Of a DNA stretch of 10,980 bases, positions 1 through 5,300 are shown piece by piece. The DNA comes from UBA11704 sp964491805 (GTDB taxonomy: Bacteria; Patescibacteriota; Minisyncoccia; Phycocordibacterales; UBA5272). Below the pieces are notes generated by a model. The model was not told where the DNA came from. It saw nothing but the letters and a program-made list of their open reading frames with translations, and did no database searches. Position 1 is the stretch's first letter; each line of letters begins with the position of its first letter. Position numbers and translations under genes: made by a program. The stretch spans positions 1 to 10,980 of the forward strand of contig CAZBGU010000024.1 in NCBI GenBank assembly GCA_964491805.1. Reading direction: 5' to 3'.

Positions 1-124
1 AGGAGTGGGTTTTCCTTGTCTAAAGATCCCTACATGGAATCTTTATTCTCTCGTTTGTGCACAACAAGAGCGATGCTATATCGATATTCTTAATACGACG
101 AGAACACCGACACGAATCCTTTCT

Positions 125-166
125 TAAGCAAGTAGGGTTTAACTCAATACGTGAGTAGCTTGCTTA
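125..166. repeat. Nested inverted repeat / hairpin
   Basis: The outer arms TAAGCAAG (125-132) and CTTGCTTA (159-166) are perfectly complementary over 8 bp. Inside them ACTCA (142-146) pairs with TGAGT (152-156). No T-tract follows on either strand, so it is not a standard terminator. It could be an RNA structure, a protein-binding dyad, or the 3' part of something beginning outside the window. Confidence 0.45.
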
Positions 167-202
167 TAAACATTCATAGCATAAATAAAAACATTTGTGC
201 AG

Positions 203-211
203 TGTTATAAT
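203..211 (+). promoter_or_regulatory. Candidate extended -10 promoter (TGnTATAAT)
   Basis: TG at 203-204 plus TATAAT at 206-211 is a perfect extended -10 element, and it is followed by AGCC. The same TGnTATAATAGCC arrangement recurs at 1908-1920. No good -35 hexamer lies 17 bp upstream. It would give a leader of about 125 nt for the gene at 343. A second TATAAT at 235-240 is an alternative. Confidence 0.45.
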
Positions 212-288
212 AGCCATTTTATTATCAGGAGGGGTATAATTATTTTGATGTTTTGAGTAGGTAGAATAAGGGTTTTATAGTAAATGAG

Positions 289-297
289 TTATCCACA
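289..297 (+). promoter_or_regulatory. DnaA-box-like nonamer TTATCCACA
   Basis: The nonamer is an exact match to the consensus DnaA box. Only one perfect copy was noticed in this intergenic region, with a looser relative (TTGTGCACA) at 55-63. A single nonamer can occur by chance, so an origin is not claimed. It could be a regulatory DnaA site or a relic of plasmid replication. Confidence 0.3.
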
Positions 298-342
298 GTT
301 TATATATTTTGACCCTCATTATTAGCTAATTTTTTAACAATT

Positions 343-1410
343 ATGGAAGAAACAAAGAGAGTAAAGCCTCGTCAGTATTACGTCGACCTTTATGACAAAA
401 TGACTGTCGAAAAGGCACGCCGATATGAAGTAATACATAAGAAACTTATTGAAGAAAAGAGTGCTGAAGAACCAGCCATCCTTGGTTTTGGAGATGTGTT
501 TAATGACATACACATGTACTTTTTCAAAGGTGAAGAATATTACAACAAAGAAGCGACAATAAAGAAATGGATTGAACGAGATGAGGCACTTGATAAGTTT
601 ATTGAGGAAACAGAGCCACTAGAAAACATCACATGTCTAACTTGCGGTCGGCTAACTTTTATTATGAATAAGACTTTCGATATGTCTATTGATGAGAAGA
701 AGCCAGACCGTATTTTATTTATGTATCAGTGTCCACTTAATCATCTACCGCATCGTGCGTTCTATAACGACGGAACTGAGTATCGACCACAAGTACACGC
801 TTGCCCAAAGTGTAGTGGAAAGTTATCTGATAGTTACGAGAGAACAGATGATGTAATTACTACCACTACGACATGCGACAGATGTGATTATAAAGAAGTC
901 TCTTCACTTGAGTTGAATAAGAAAGAAGAGCCTGTTATTGATCCTGATTTTGTAAAAGATAGGGAGCGATTTTGTTTGAATGAAGAAGAAGGTAAAAAAT
1001 ATTTAAGTGAACGAGTTGATGCAATTGCAATGTCTCATCTTGTTGATGATATGAAGAAAGAAGAGAAGCTAAAACCACTTCGTGAGAAAGTTGCTAATCT
1101 AAAAAAGATAACCATACCAGAACTTGAAGGAATACTTGCTCCAATATTTGAAGAAAACCAGTATATTAAATTCCATCTAAAAGATCCTGAGGTTGGTCGT
1201 GAACTTGCCGTTCCATTTGTTGCCTATGATGGAAAGAGTCGTAATGAATACGATAGTAGTAAGACACTAGAGAAGCTCATAAAGAAAGCTCTAGAGGGCA
1301 CAAATTGGCGTTTAATGAGTGATGGAGTTCGATATCGACTTGGAATGCTTGAAGGTAGAATACGTGCTTATGAGAAGGAAGAGGACTTGTTTAAAATTGT
1401 GAATAAGTAA
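343..1410 (+). CDS. Hypothetical protein with two zinc-binding clusters
   Basis: I do not recognise this family. The 355-aa product is soluble and highly charged, with no signal peptide or membrane segment. Two metal-binding clusters are visible. C98 and C101 (CLTC) join C130 and probably H134 or H137. A second, rubredoxin-like ribbon is made of C154, C157 (CPKC) and C178, C181 (CDRC). The N-terminal 90 residues and the region after residue 190 look helical and are rich in Lys and Glu. The ATG at 343 is the first start in the open frame, follows a T-rich stretch, and has no Shine-Dalgarno sequence. Paired zinc ribbons suggest nucleic-acid binding or a structural role, but no catalytic motif was seen and no function is assigned. 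It stands alone, with no co-directional gene closer than about 700 bp downstream. Confidence 0.85.
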   Translation: MEETKRVKPRQYYVDLYDKMTVEKARRYEVIHKKLIEEKSAEEPAILGFGDVFNDIHMYFFKGEEYYNKEATIKKWIERDEALDKFIEETEPLENITCLTCGRLTFIMNKTFDMSIDEKKPDRILFMYQCPLNHLPHRAFYNDGTEYRPQVHACPKCSGKLSDSYERTDDVITTTTTCDRCDYKEVSSLELNKKEEPVIDPDFVKDRERFCLNEEEGKKYLSERVDAIAMSHLVDDMKKEEKLKPLREKVANLKKITIPELEGILAPIFEENQYIKFHLKDPEVGRELAVPFVAYDGKSRNEYDSSKTLEKLIKKALEGTNWRLMSDGVRYRLGMLEGRIRAYEKEEDLFKIVNK

Positions 1411-1443
1411 GTATGGCTTATAGGTGTAATACTTTGTATACTT

Positions 1444-1463
1444 ACTAAGTACATATGTAGCTA
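1444..1463. repeat. Left inverted repeat of a ~308-bp segment
   Basis: ACTAAGTACATATGTAGCTA is the reverse complement of 1732-1751 except for one base. Weaker similarity continues about 5 bp inward. The arm also forms a 13-bp odd palindrome with its left flank (1439-1451). The nonamer TAATACTTT lies outside both arms (1427-1435 and 1767-1775). It could be a remnant target duplication, but it sits at unequal distances from the arms (8 and 15 bases). Confidence 0.55.
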
Positions 1464-1496
1464 CCCCTGGCTAGAGGGATAACTACAAGATTCATC

Positions 1497-1628
1497 TTAA
1501 AGAGGAATCTTTCGAACTTCACGAATGCATAGATTAGGATGCTTATTTGCATAAGCTTCTGTTACTATTTGTCCGTTATCGACACGACGATAAATTATCT
1601 GTGTGCGATATTTTTTTAATTGAGCCAT
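1497..1628 (-). CDS. Very small protein (43 aa), related to the 50-aa protein at 3285
   Basis: The frame starts with ATG at 1628 and ends with TAA at 1497-1499. The product is 43 residues, basic and without a membrane segment. It aligns without gaps over about 30 residues to the protein encoded at 3285-3437. Shared positions include an Arg, the triplet NGQ, an Ala, the pair Pro-Asn and a Glu, all at the same spacing (NGQ, then Ala 7 residues on, then PN 4 residues after that). This conservation argues that the frame is real despite its size. No Shine-Dalgarno sequence precedes it. A 17-codon ORF ends 9 nt upstream on the same strand. Function is unknown. It lies inside the inverted-repeat segment 1444-1751. 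Confidence 0.55.
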   Translation of the reverse strand: MAQLKKYRTQIIYRRVDNGQIVTEAYANKHPNLCIREVRKIPL

Positions 1629-1637
1629 TTGATTGTC

Positions 1638-1740
1638 TTAATTAATTTCTAATAATTCGACCTTTAAGGCTGCGTTAACAGCCTGTTCCATTTCTGTGTT
1701 ACGCCTTAAAGGGAGTACCTCGCACTAGAGATAGCTGCAT
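1638..1740 (-). pseudogene. Possible broken tiny gene (13- and 17-codon ORFs in two frames)
   Basis: On the minus strand an ATG at 1740 opens a 13-codon ORF. In another frame an ATG at 1691 opens a 17-codon ORF ending at 1638. The second frame is open back to a TAG at 1727-1729, and its product is protein-like (leucine/glutamate-rich, amphipathic). One frameshift would join the two into a peptide of about 34 aa directly upstream of the 43-aa gene. This may equally be chance. The frames overlap the inverted repeat 1661-1712. Confidence 0.2.
1661..1712. repeat. Perfect 10-bp inverted repeat
   Basis: CCTTTAAGGC (1661-1670) and GCCTTAAAGG (1703-1712) are exact reverse complements separated by 32 bp. 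They lie upstream of the 43-aa minus-strand ORF and overlap the putative 17-codon ORF. There is no T-tract, so this is more likely a protein-binding dyad or RNA structure than a terminator. Confidence 0.45.
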
Positions 1741-1751
1741 ATGTACTTAGT
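1732..1751. repeat. Right inverted repeat of a ~308-bp segment
   Basis: This arm pairs with 1444-1463 at 19 of 20 positions. Between the arms lie the tiny minus-strand ORFs and a further perfect 10-bp inverted repeat (1661-1670 and 1703-1712). A MITE-like element or a small gene cassette would fit. No transposase or recognised insertion-sequence terminus was found. Confidence 0.55.
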
Positions 1752-1817
1752 TGTAAAAGATCTACTTAATACTTTAAATATATCAAATTACAACACCTTT
1801 TGATACAAATAGCGTAG

Positions 1818-1837
1818 GTGTCTCATTTGTCTCATTT
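1818..1837 (+). promoter_or_regulatory. Tandem GTCTCATTT operator-like repeats
   Basis: GTGTCTCATTT (1818-1828) is followed directly by a second GTCTCATTT (1829-1837). A perfect inverted copy of the full 11-mer, AAATGAGACAC, occurs at 1888-1898. Direct plus inverted copies just upstream of a promoter are the usual layout of operators for a repressor. The natural candidate is the XRE protein encoded at 2108. Confidence 0.5.
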
Positions 1838-1887
1838 TTTACAAAATACCTTTATTTTCAAATACAGTGACCCCGACCCACTTGCCT

Positions 1888-1898
1888 AAATGAGACAC
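1888..1898 (+). promoter_or_regulatory. Inverted operator copy at the -35 position
   Basis: AAATGAGACAC is the exact reverse complement of 1818-1828. With a 17-bp spacer to the -10 at 1911-1916, the -35 hexamer would be 1888-1893, inside this site. A protein bound here would therefore compete with RNA polymerase. Confidence 0.45.
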
Positions 1899-1907
1899 TC
1901 TAAAAAG

Positions 1908-1916
1908 TGCTATAAT
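1908..1916 (+). promoter_or_regulatory. Extended -10 promoter for the RNA at 1923
   Basis: TG at 1908-1909 and TATAAT at 1911-1916 form a perfect extended -10, followed by AGCC as at 203-215. No consensus -35 is present. The -35 position is occupied by the operator-like site 1888-1898. Transcription should start near 1922-1923. Confidence 0.55.
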
Positions 1917-1922
1917 AGCCTT

Positions 1923-2057
1923 ATAACAGTTGAGAGCTTGGGTACTTAACCCGAGTACACCGCCAAGACAATTTAGTATCGGAGTCAACTCACTTGCCTG
2001 AGCAAGTAGTGCGACTCAAAACCATAAAATCACCCATTGGGTGGTTTTATGGTTTTT
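1923..2057 (+). ncRNA. Putative independent structured small RNA (~135 nt)
   Basis: The interval starts just after an extended -10 promoter and ends in a strong terminator hairpin. It lies upstream of the separate promoter of the next gene. Visible pairings are CTTGG (1937-1941) with CCAAG (1963-1967), enclosing GTACT (1942-1946) with AGTAC (1954-1958). Next, GAGTC (1982-1986) pairs with GACTC (2013-2017), enclosing ACTTGC (1992-1997) with GCAAGT (2002-2007). The terminator stem follows. AGTTGA (1928-1933) can alternatively pair with TCAACT (1985-1990). A plus-strand reading frame crosses it from a TTG at 1994, but that would translate the hairpins and terminator, so it is rejected as coding. 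I recognise no known RNA family. It could instead be an attenuated leader of the XRE gene. Regulation by the GTCTCATTT operators is inferred. Confidence 0.5.
2018..2057 (+). terminator. Strong intrinsic (bidirectional-type) terminator
   Basis: AAAACCATAAAATCACCC (2018-2035) pairs with GGGTGGTTTTATGGTTTT (2039-2056). This gives 18 bp with a single G-T wobble and a 3-base loop. The right arm ends in a run of five T and the left arm begins with an A-tract, so it could work in either direction. It separates the RNA at 1923 from the XRE gene promoter. Confidence 0.8.
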
Positions 2058-2072
2058 ACACAGGGAGCGGTG

Positions 2073-2101
2073 TTGCATTTGTAGTCTTCATATGCTACAA
2101 T
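2073..2101 (+). promoter_or_regulatory. Promoter of the XRE-ImmA operon, probably leaderless
   Basis: TTGCAT (2073-2078) is separated by exactly 17 bp from TACAAT (2096-2101), which carries an upstream TG (2093-2094). The expected start of transcription is at or within a base or two of the ATG at 2108, so the mRNA would have essentially no 5' leader. This supports the ATG at 2108 over the upstream TTG at 1994. Confidence 0.6.
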
Positions 2102-2107
2102 ATCCCT

Positions 2108-2446
2108 ATGAATGAAAATTTCAAAAACAAAATAAGATCTCTTAGAGAATCCCACTTCCCTGGGAGGAGTATTCGGAGTTTAGACAAAGAACTGGAGACT
2201 CATTTTGGAAAACACTTCTTTGCTTATATTAGCAAAATTGAAGCAGGCGCATTGCCATCAGTAGATTTTATAAAAAAAGTTAAAGAAGCTTACTCTTTAA
2301 CCAATCAGGAGTATGAAGATTTAGTTCAGTCTTATTTTCAAGAACGATTTGAAAATGAGATAGTCGTAGAAACACAACGAAGCGGTGTTGCGCTAGAACC
2401 ACAGCCTCTTCTTTTTAGAAAAGTAGCCAAGAAGAAAAAACTATGA
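2108..2446 (+). CDS. XRE-type helix-turn-helix regulator
   Basis: The 112-aa product has a Cro/CI-like helix-turn-helix in its first ~75 residues: helical segments around the words RSLRE, SIRSLDKEL, FAYISKIEAG and IKKVKEAYSLT. The tail is basic and ends in a run of lysines. A frame extends upstream to a TTG at 1994, but the extra codons run through hairpins and a terminator. The ATG at 2108 sits right after a promoter, so I start there. The stop overlaps the ATG of the ImmA-type gene by 4 nt (ATGA), indicating translational coupling. Pairs of XRE repressor and ImmA/IrrE metallopeptidase are known from phages and integrative elements, where the protease inactivates the repressor. The operator-like GTCTCATTT repeats at 1818-1898 are the likely binding sites (inference). 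Confidence 0.85.
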   Translation: MNENFKNKIRSLRESHFPGRSIRSLDKELETHFGKHFFAYISKIEAGALPSVDFIKKVKEAYSLTNQEYEDLVQSYFQERFENEIVVETQRSGVALEPQPLLFRKVAKKKKL

Positions 2447-3111
2447 AAATACGGATCACTAAAAATCTAAATCCACTAGCTGATAGTTTCCAGCTTACCA
2501 AGCAAGAGATTGAATCTCAGGTTTTAAGTGATCTCTCAAAATATCGCAAGTTATATAAGGAGCGATACGGTAAATCAGCACCAATACCTCTTGATGTAGA
2601 TAATTTTGTGTCTGAACTTTGGGGGTTTTCAATCAGTATGGAATCTATACCTCAAGATATTGATAAGGAAACCCTTGGATTTCTTAGACCAGAATCAAGA
2701 CAGGTCGTGATTCACGAAGATTGCACAAACCAGAAACGAATTTCATTTACTGTTGGACACGAAGCTGGTCACTTATCATTACATGGACAGCTTTTCAAGA
2801 AAAATGGAGACGTGATTATTGGTTGGAGTGATATTCCAAAATCCAAGAATAAAAAGAAACTAGAGGAAGCAGAGCGTCGCAGAGAATGGCAAGCGAATGT
2901 TTATGCGGGTGCACTTCTTGCACCAGAAATGGATATTCGTTCTCTTCTTGAGGAGTTGGGTATCGTAAAAAATCTTATCTTGTCGCCATTCAATTTGGAT
3001 GAACATTTTGCAAGTTTTGAAGCAAGGTTTGGTTTATCACGACAAGCACTTGAAATTCGCCTTGGACACCTCAGCATTCCTTTTCAAGGTGCCCGATATA
3101 GAACGGTTTGA
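2443..3111 (+). CDS. ImmA/IrrE-family zinc metallopeptidase
   Basis: The 222-aa protein carries the gluzincin motif HEAGH at residues 106-110. About 40 residues on it has the E148-W-Q-A-N-V-Y-A segment, followed by LLAP. This is the third zinc ligand region and helix typical of the ImmA/IrrE (DUF955) family. An N-terminal helical region precedes a beta-rich stretch (residues 55-95) before the active site, as is usual. In this family the enzyme acts in the cytoplasm and cleaves or otherwise inactivates a partner XRE regulator in response to a signal. The partner here is almost certainly the gene it overlaps. The length is normal and all the expected catalytic residues are present. A terminator follows directly. 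Confidence 0.92.
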   Translation: MKIRITKNLNPLADSFQLTKQEIESQVLSDLSKYRKLYKERYGKSAPIPLDVDNFVSELWGFSISMESIPQDIDKETLGFLRPESRQVVIHEDCTNQKRISFTVGHEAGHLSLHGQLFKKNGDVIIGWSDIPKSKNKKKLEEAERRREWQANVYAGALLAPEMDIRSLLEELGIVKNLILSPFNLDEHFASFEARFGLSRQALEIRLGHLSIPFQGARYRTV

Positions 3112-3117
3112 GCATCA

Positions 3118-3149
3118 AGAAAAGCCACCAATTTCTTGGTAGCTTTTCT
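3118..3149 (+). terminator. Terminator after the XRE-ImmA operon
   Basis: AGAAAAGCCACCAA (3118-3131) pairs with TTGGTAGCTTTTCT (3136-3149) over 14 positions with one mismatch and a TTTC loop. A T-run lies in the right arm. It begins 7 bases past the ImmA stop codon. Confidence 0.75.
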
Positions 3150-3284
3150 GGGCGTTTAAACAAATAGGGATTTCTTTCCCAAGATCCCGCGTCGATTGTT
3201 TGATATCGCTTATGATATATAAAGACTCTAGTAATCTAAATATAGCATAATCGGCGCCCATTTATCAACCAAGACAACAAAGTC

Positions 3285-3437
3285 GTGAGTAAATCAAAGA
3301 CTTTTCCACTTGGCAGAGATTCACGTAATGGACAGTTCATTCCAGTGAAAGAAGCTGAGCGACGTCCAAATACCACTACAGTAGAACGTGTACCTAAACC
3401 AGGGTACGGTGATACTGACGGTAAGAAGCGCAAATAA
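3285..3437 (+). CDS. Small protein (50 aa) with NGQ...PN core
   Basis: A GTG start at 3285 opens a 50-codon frame ending in TAA at 3435-3437. The product is basic and soluble, and its last residues are Lys/Arg-rich. It contains the word GRDSRNGQF, then a Pro-Asn and a Val-Glu-Arg-Val stretch. This pattern is shared with the 43-aa protein at 1497-1628 and resembles small proteins I have seen annotated as hypothetical in bacteria; I cannot name a family. The GTG has no Shine-Dalgarno sequence. A CATAAT hexamer at 3246-3251 could be its -10 box, giving a short leader. The GIY-YIG-like gene begins 24 nt after its stop, so the two are probably co-transcribed. Function is unknown. Confidence 0.6.
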   Translation: MSKSKTFPLGRDSRNGQFIPVKEAERRPNTTTVERVPKPGYGDTDGKKRK

Positions 3438-3461
3438 GTTCTAGGTTTGCTCTGCAAACTT

Positions 3462-3812
3462 ATGCAACTTAGTTGGCAGCAATGCGTAGGTAATGTATGG
3501 GGCACTCTTCTTGGGGTTGATTTGAATCATTTTCATTTCAATAACATGGAAGGTGTCTACATTATCTGGCAAGGCAATGGTCCTATTGTGAGAGTTGGTC
3601 AAGGGAACATCCGAGATCGTCTCTATCACCATCGCAACGATCCAGAAATAACAAAGTATCCATCACTATATGTGACATGGGCACCTGTACATACTCTGTA
3701 TCGAAATAGTGTAGAGCGATATCTCGCAAATGTTCTAAGACCAGCAGTTGGTGATGCATTTCCCAATGTAATACCAACTCCAGTATCTCTCCCTTGGCCT
3801 TGGCAGATGTAG
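3462..3812 (+). CDS. GIY-YIG-like protein
   Basis: From the ATG at 3462 the product is 116 aa. Residues 31-60 read GVY-II...VRVGQG-NI-RDRL-HHRND, matching the first half of a GIY-YIG nuclease domain (GIY, YIG, then the conserved Arg and His). Residues 84-98 (VE85RYLANVLRPAVGD) match the metal-binding Glu helix and the end of the domain. The second tyrosine (YIG) is replaced by Arg (RVG), so activity may be altered or lost. A TTG at 3447 and an ATG at 3546 are alternative starts; the last would begin right at the domain. An 8-bp hairpin (3443-3450 with 3454-3461) ends immediately before the ATG at 3462 and could restrict initiation. Without a DNA-binding domain, the role (repair, mobile-element nuclease or defence) is open. 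Confidence 0.65.
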   Translation: MQLSWQQCVGNVWGTLLGVDLNHFHFNNMEGVYIIWQGNGPIVRVGQGNIRDRLYHHRNDPEITKYPSLYVTWAPVHTLYRNSVERYLANVLRPAVGDAFPNVIPTPVSLPWPWQM

Positions 3813-3832
3813 TTCATCTATAAAATAGCTAT

Positions 3833-3865
3833 AAAAAATACCCGCAGGAAAGACGGGTATTTTTT
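3833..3865. terminator. Convergent bidirectional terminator
   Basis: AAAAAATACCCG (3833-3844) pairs perfectly with CGGGTATTTTTT (3854-3865) across a 9-base loop. Both outer ends carry A/T tracts. It serves the GIY-YIG-like gene on the plus strand and the serine recombinase gene on the minus strand, whose stop codon begins 1 base beyond it. Confidence 0.88.
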
Positions 3866-3866
3866 A

Positions 3867-5192
3867 TTATTGAATTAGCATTAATTTCTTGTCTTTATAC
3901 ACAATCCTGCTTCTCAAATTCGCGAGTAACTCTCTTTTCTCGGTCACCGTTCCTTCTTTGAGAATATACTTCGCATAATTGCGAATGTCAGTTATATGAT
4001 CTTTGTTCGATTTCACTGTTGTTCCAAGTACTGATTTTTGAAAGATATTAAACCTTGCTATTTCTTCTTCCAGCTTTTGTCTCATGCCAAGTTCATTTAT
4101 ATTTACTTCATCAAGTATTCCCAGTAATTCTTTAATCAAATCTTCTTCTCGTATATATTGATTCTTGCAATTCCTGTCCCGTGATCTACTACATGAATAG
4201 TAGATGTACTTTGCATGAGTTCCATCTTTGAGCTGTTTCCATTTCTCCTCTGCCGATATGCCACTTTCACAGTATCCGCAAGTAAATAGTTTAGTGAATG
4301 CAAACTCCTTGTTTTCTCTTTGTATATTATCTCGTTTTAGTTGCGCTTGAGCCTGCTCAAACAGCTCTCTCGTAATCAGTGGCTCATGTTTTCCTTGATA
4401 CCAGTTGCCACTTCCTTTTGGTGATTCAAAAGTTCCATAGTAGAAGTGGCTTTCTAGTATTCGATATACACCTGCGAGCGTTAATGGCTTATTTCCTCTG
4501 GTATAAAAATTGGCTTCAAACCGAAGCCAGTTGTATATCTTTCTGCCACTCATTTTTTCGTATGCTACTTTCTCAAATATTTTCTTTACGATGGGTGCTC
4601 GCAACGGATCAACTACTACTTGGCACTTTTTATCCATATCCTTTTGATTCAAATATCCAAGCGGAGCTACTCCAGGCCACAGTCCCATCTCTACTCTTGT
4701 TCGTAGACCTCGCTTCACATTAATACCTCGATTGTCGTTCTCGAGCTTTGCCTGCGAGCCGAGGATCATCAAGAGGAACTTCTCGTTTGGGTTATTTGAA
4801 AATCTCTGCCCAAAAGTTCGTATCTCCAGTAATTTCCCTGAGTCCATAAGATCTACGATCTTTCCTAAGTCTCCGGCATTTCTACTTATACGATCAGGCG
4901 CCCAAGTTAATATCGCATTGAATTTCTCTTGTCGTAATTCTTCGATTATTTCATTGAAGACTGGTCGCTGTCCTGTTTCTTTAGCACTGTGAGATTCTCG
5001 CTTCATTGCTACAATCTCAAGTCCTTCTCTTTCTGCTAGCTGTAGCATCTCCTTGATCTGTGAATCTATTGAAAGGACCTGTCTTTCTTCTGATTCAGTC
5101 GATTTTCTCGCATAAAGGCAATATCTGACCTTTGTTGAGACTATATTAATAGCTTTTGGAACCTCATATCCTGTTGGTGCTTCTATTTTCAT
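3867..5192 (-). CDS. Large serine recombinase (integrase/resolvase family)
   Basis: The product is 441 aa from the ATG at 5192. A TTG at 5213 would add 7 residues but is less likely. Numbered from the longer form, the N-terminal catalytic domain has the YARKSTE motif with nucleophile S38 and the arginine motif WAPDRISRN at 104-112. The recombinase domain follows (about 180-290, including GKHEPLITRELFE). After it comes a zinc ribbon with C312, C315, C341 and C349, then a coiled-coil region and a C-terminal helix. Domain order and length fit the large serine recombinases that integrate phages and mobile elements by att-site recombination. Catalytic and zinc residues are intact. It is transcribed away from the RM operon and shares a ~310-bp divergent intergenic region with it. 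The attachment site was not identified. The 12-bp repeats at 5301, 5421 and 5497 are possible but unproven DNA targets. Confidence 0.93.
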   Translation of the reverse strand: MKIEAPTGYEVPKAINIVSTKVRYCLYARKSTESEERQVLSIDSQIKEMLQLAEREGLEIVAMKRESHSAKETGQRPVFNEIIEELRQEKFNAILTWAPDRISRNAGDLGKIVDLMDSGKLLEIRTFGQRFSNNPNEKFLLMILGSQAKLENDNRGINVKRGLRTRVEMGLWPGVAPLGYLNQKDMDKKCQVVVDPLRAPIVKKIFEKVAYEKMSGRKIYNWLRFEANFYTRGNKPLTLAGVYRILESHFYYGTFESPKGSGNWYQGKHEPLITRELFEQAQAQLKRDNIQRENKEFAFTKLFTCGYCESGISAEEKWKQLKDGTHAKYIYYSCSRSRDRNCKNQYIREEDLIKELLGILDEVNINELGMRQKLEEEIARFNIFQKSVLGTTVKSNKDHITDIRNYAKYILKEGTVTEKRELLANLRSRIVYKDKKLMLIQ

Positions 5193-5286
5193 ATACCAAC
5201 ATTGATGACGCAAAGCGATAAGGAAGTCTAGGCGTCTCAGGTGGTAGGTGTTGGTAACTAAAGCTCTTTATTAAAGGGATTATTTA

Positions 5287-5295
5287 TGATAAAAT
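5287..5295 (+). promoter_or_regulatory. Extended -10 promoter of the mod leader
   Basis: TG at 5287-5288 followed by TAAAAT (5290-5295) and GCC gives the same layout as the promoters at 203 and 1908. TATGAT at 5285-5290 is an overlapping alternative. There is no convincing -35. Transcription would begin around 5301-5302, which is the first base of the leader's closing stem. Confidence 0.5.
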
Positions 5296-5300
5296 GCCTT

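Larger units (their letters stand above)
1..342. other. Intergenic region upstream of the zinc-cluster gene
   Basis: No gene can be supported here. Two plus-strand frames are open from the window edge (to a TAA at 91-93 and to a TAA at 125-127). Neither product resembles a protein I know, so a gene tail at the edge is possible but unproven. The stretch contains a perfect 10-bp palindrome TTGTGCACAA (55-64), a nested hairpin (125-166), two TATAAT boxes (206-211 and 235-240) and a DnaA-box-like nonamer (289-297). It therefore looks regulatory. Confidence 0.5.
1411..1922. other. Intergenic region with inverted repeats, tiny ORFs and operators
   Basis: There is no plus-strand gene in this ~510-bp stretch. 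It contains a segment of about 308 bp bounded by 20-bp inverted repeats (1444-1751) that holds a 43-aa minus-strand ORF and two still smaller ones. To its right, from 1818 on, lie GTCTCATTT operator-like repeats and an extended -10 promoter for the RNA that follows. Confidence 0.6.

Noticed and set aside
1..127. 3' end of a gene entering from the left edge
   Set aside because: Two frames are open for 30-41 codons, but neither translation is recognisable and the two cannot be told apart without the upstream sequence.
289..297. Replication origin at the DnaA-box match
   Set aside because: Only one perfect nonamer was noticed in that intergenic region, with no iterons, clear AT-rich unwinding repeats or adjacent dnaA/rep gene.
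1994..2107. Upstream in-frame extension of the XRE gene from a TTG
   Set aside because: These codons run through two hairpins and a strong terminator, and a well-spaced promoter lies after them. The ATG at 2108 is the better start.
3441..3817. Minus-strand frames opposite the GIY-YIG-like gene
   Set aside because: Their translations lack family features and lie opposite a frame with recognisable GIY-YIG residues.
5193..5213. TTG start adding 7 residues to the serine recombinase
   Set aside because: An ATG at 5192 follows directly, and the added residues show no family resemblance.
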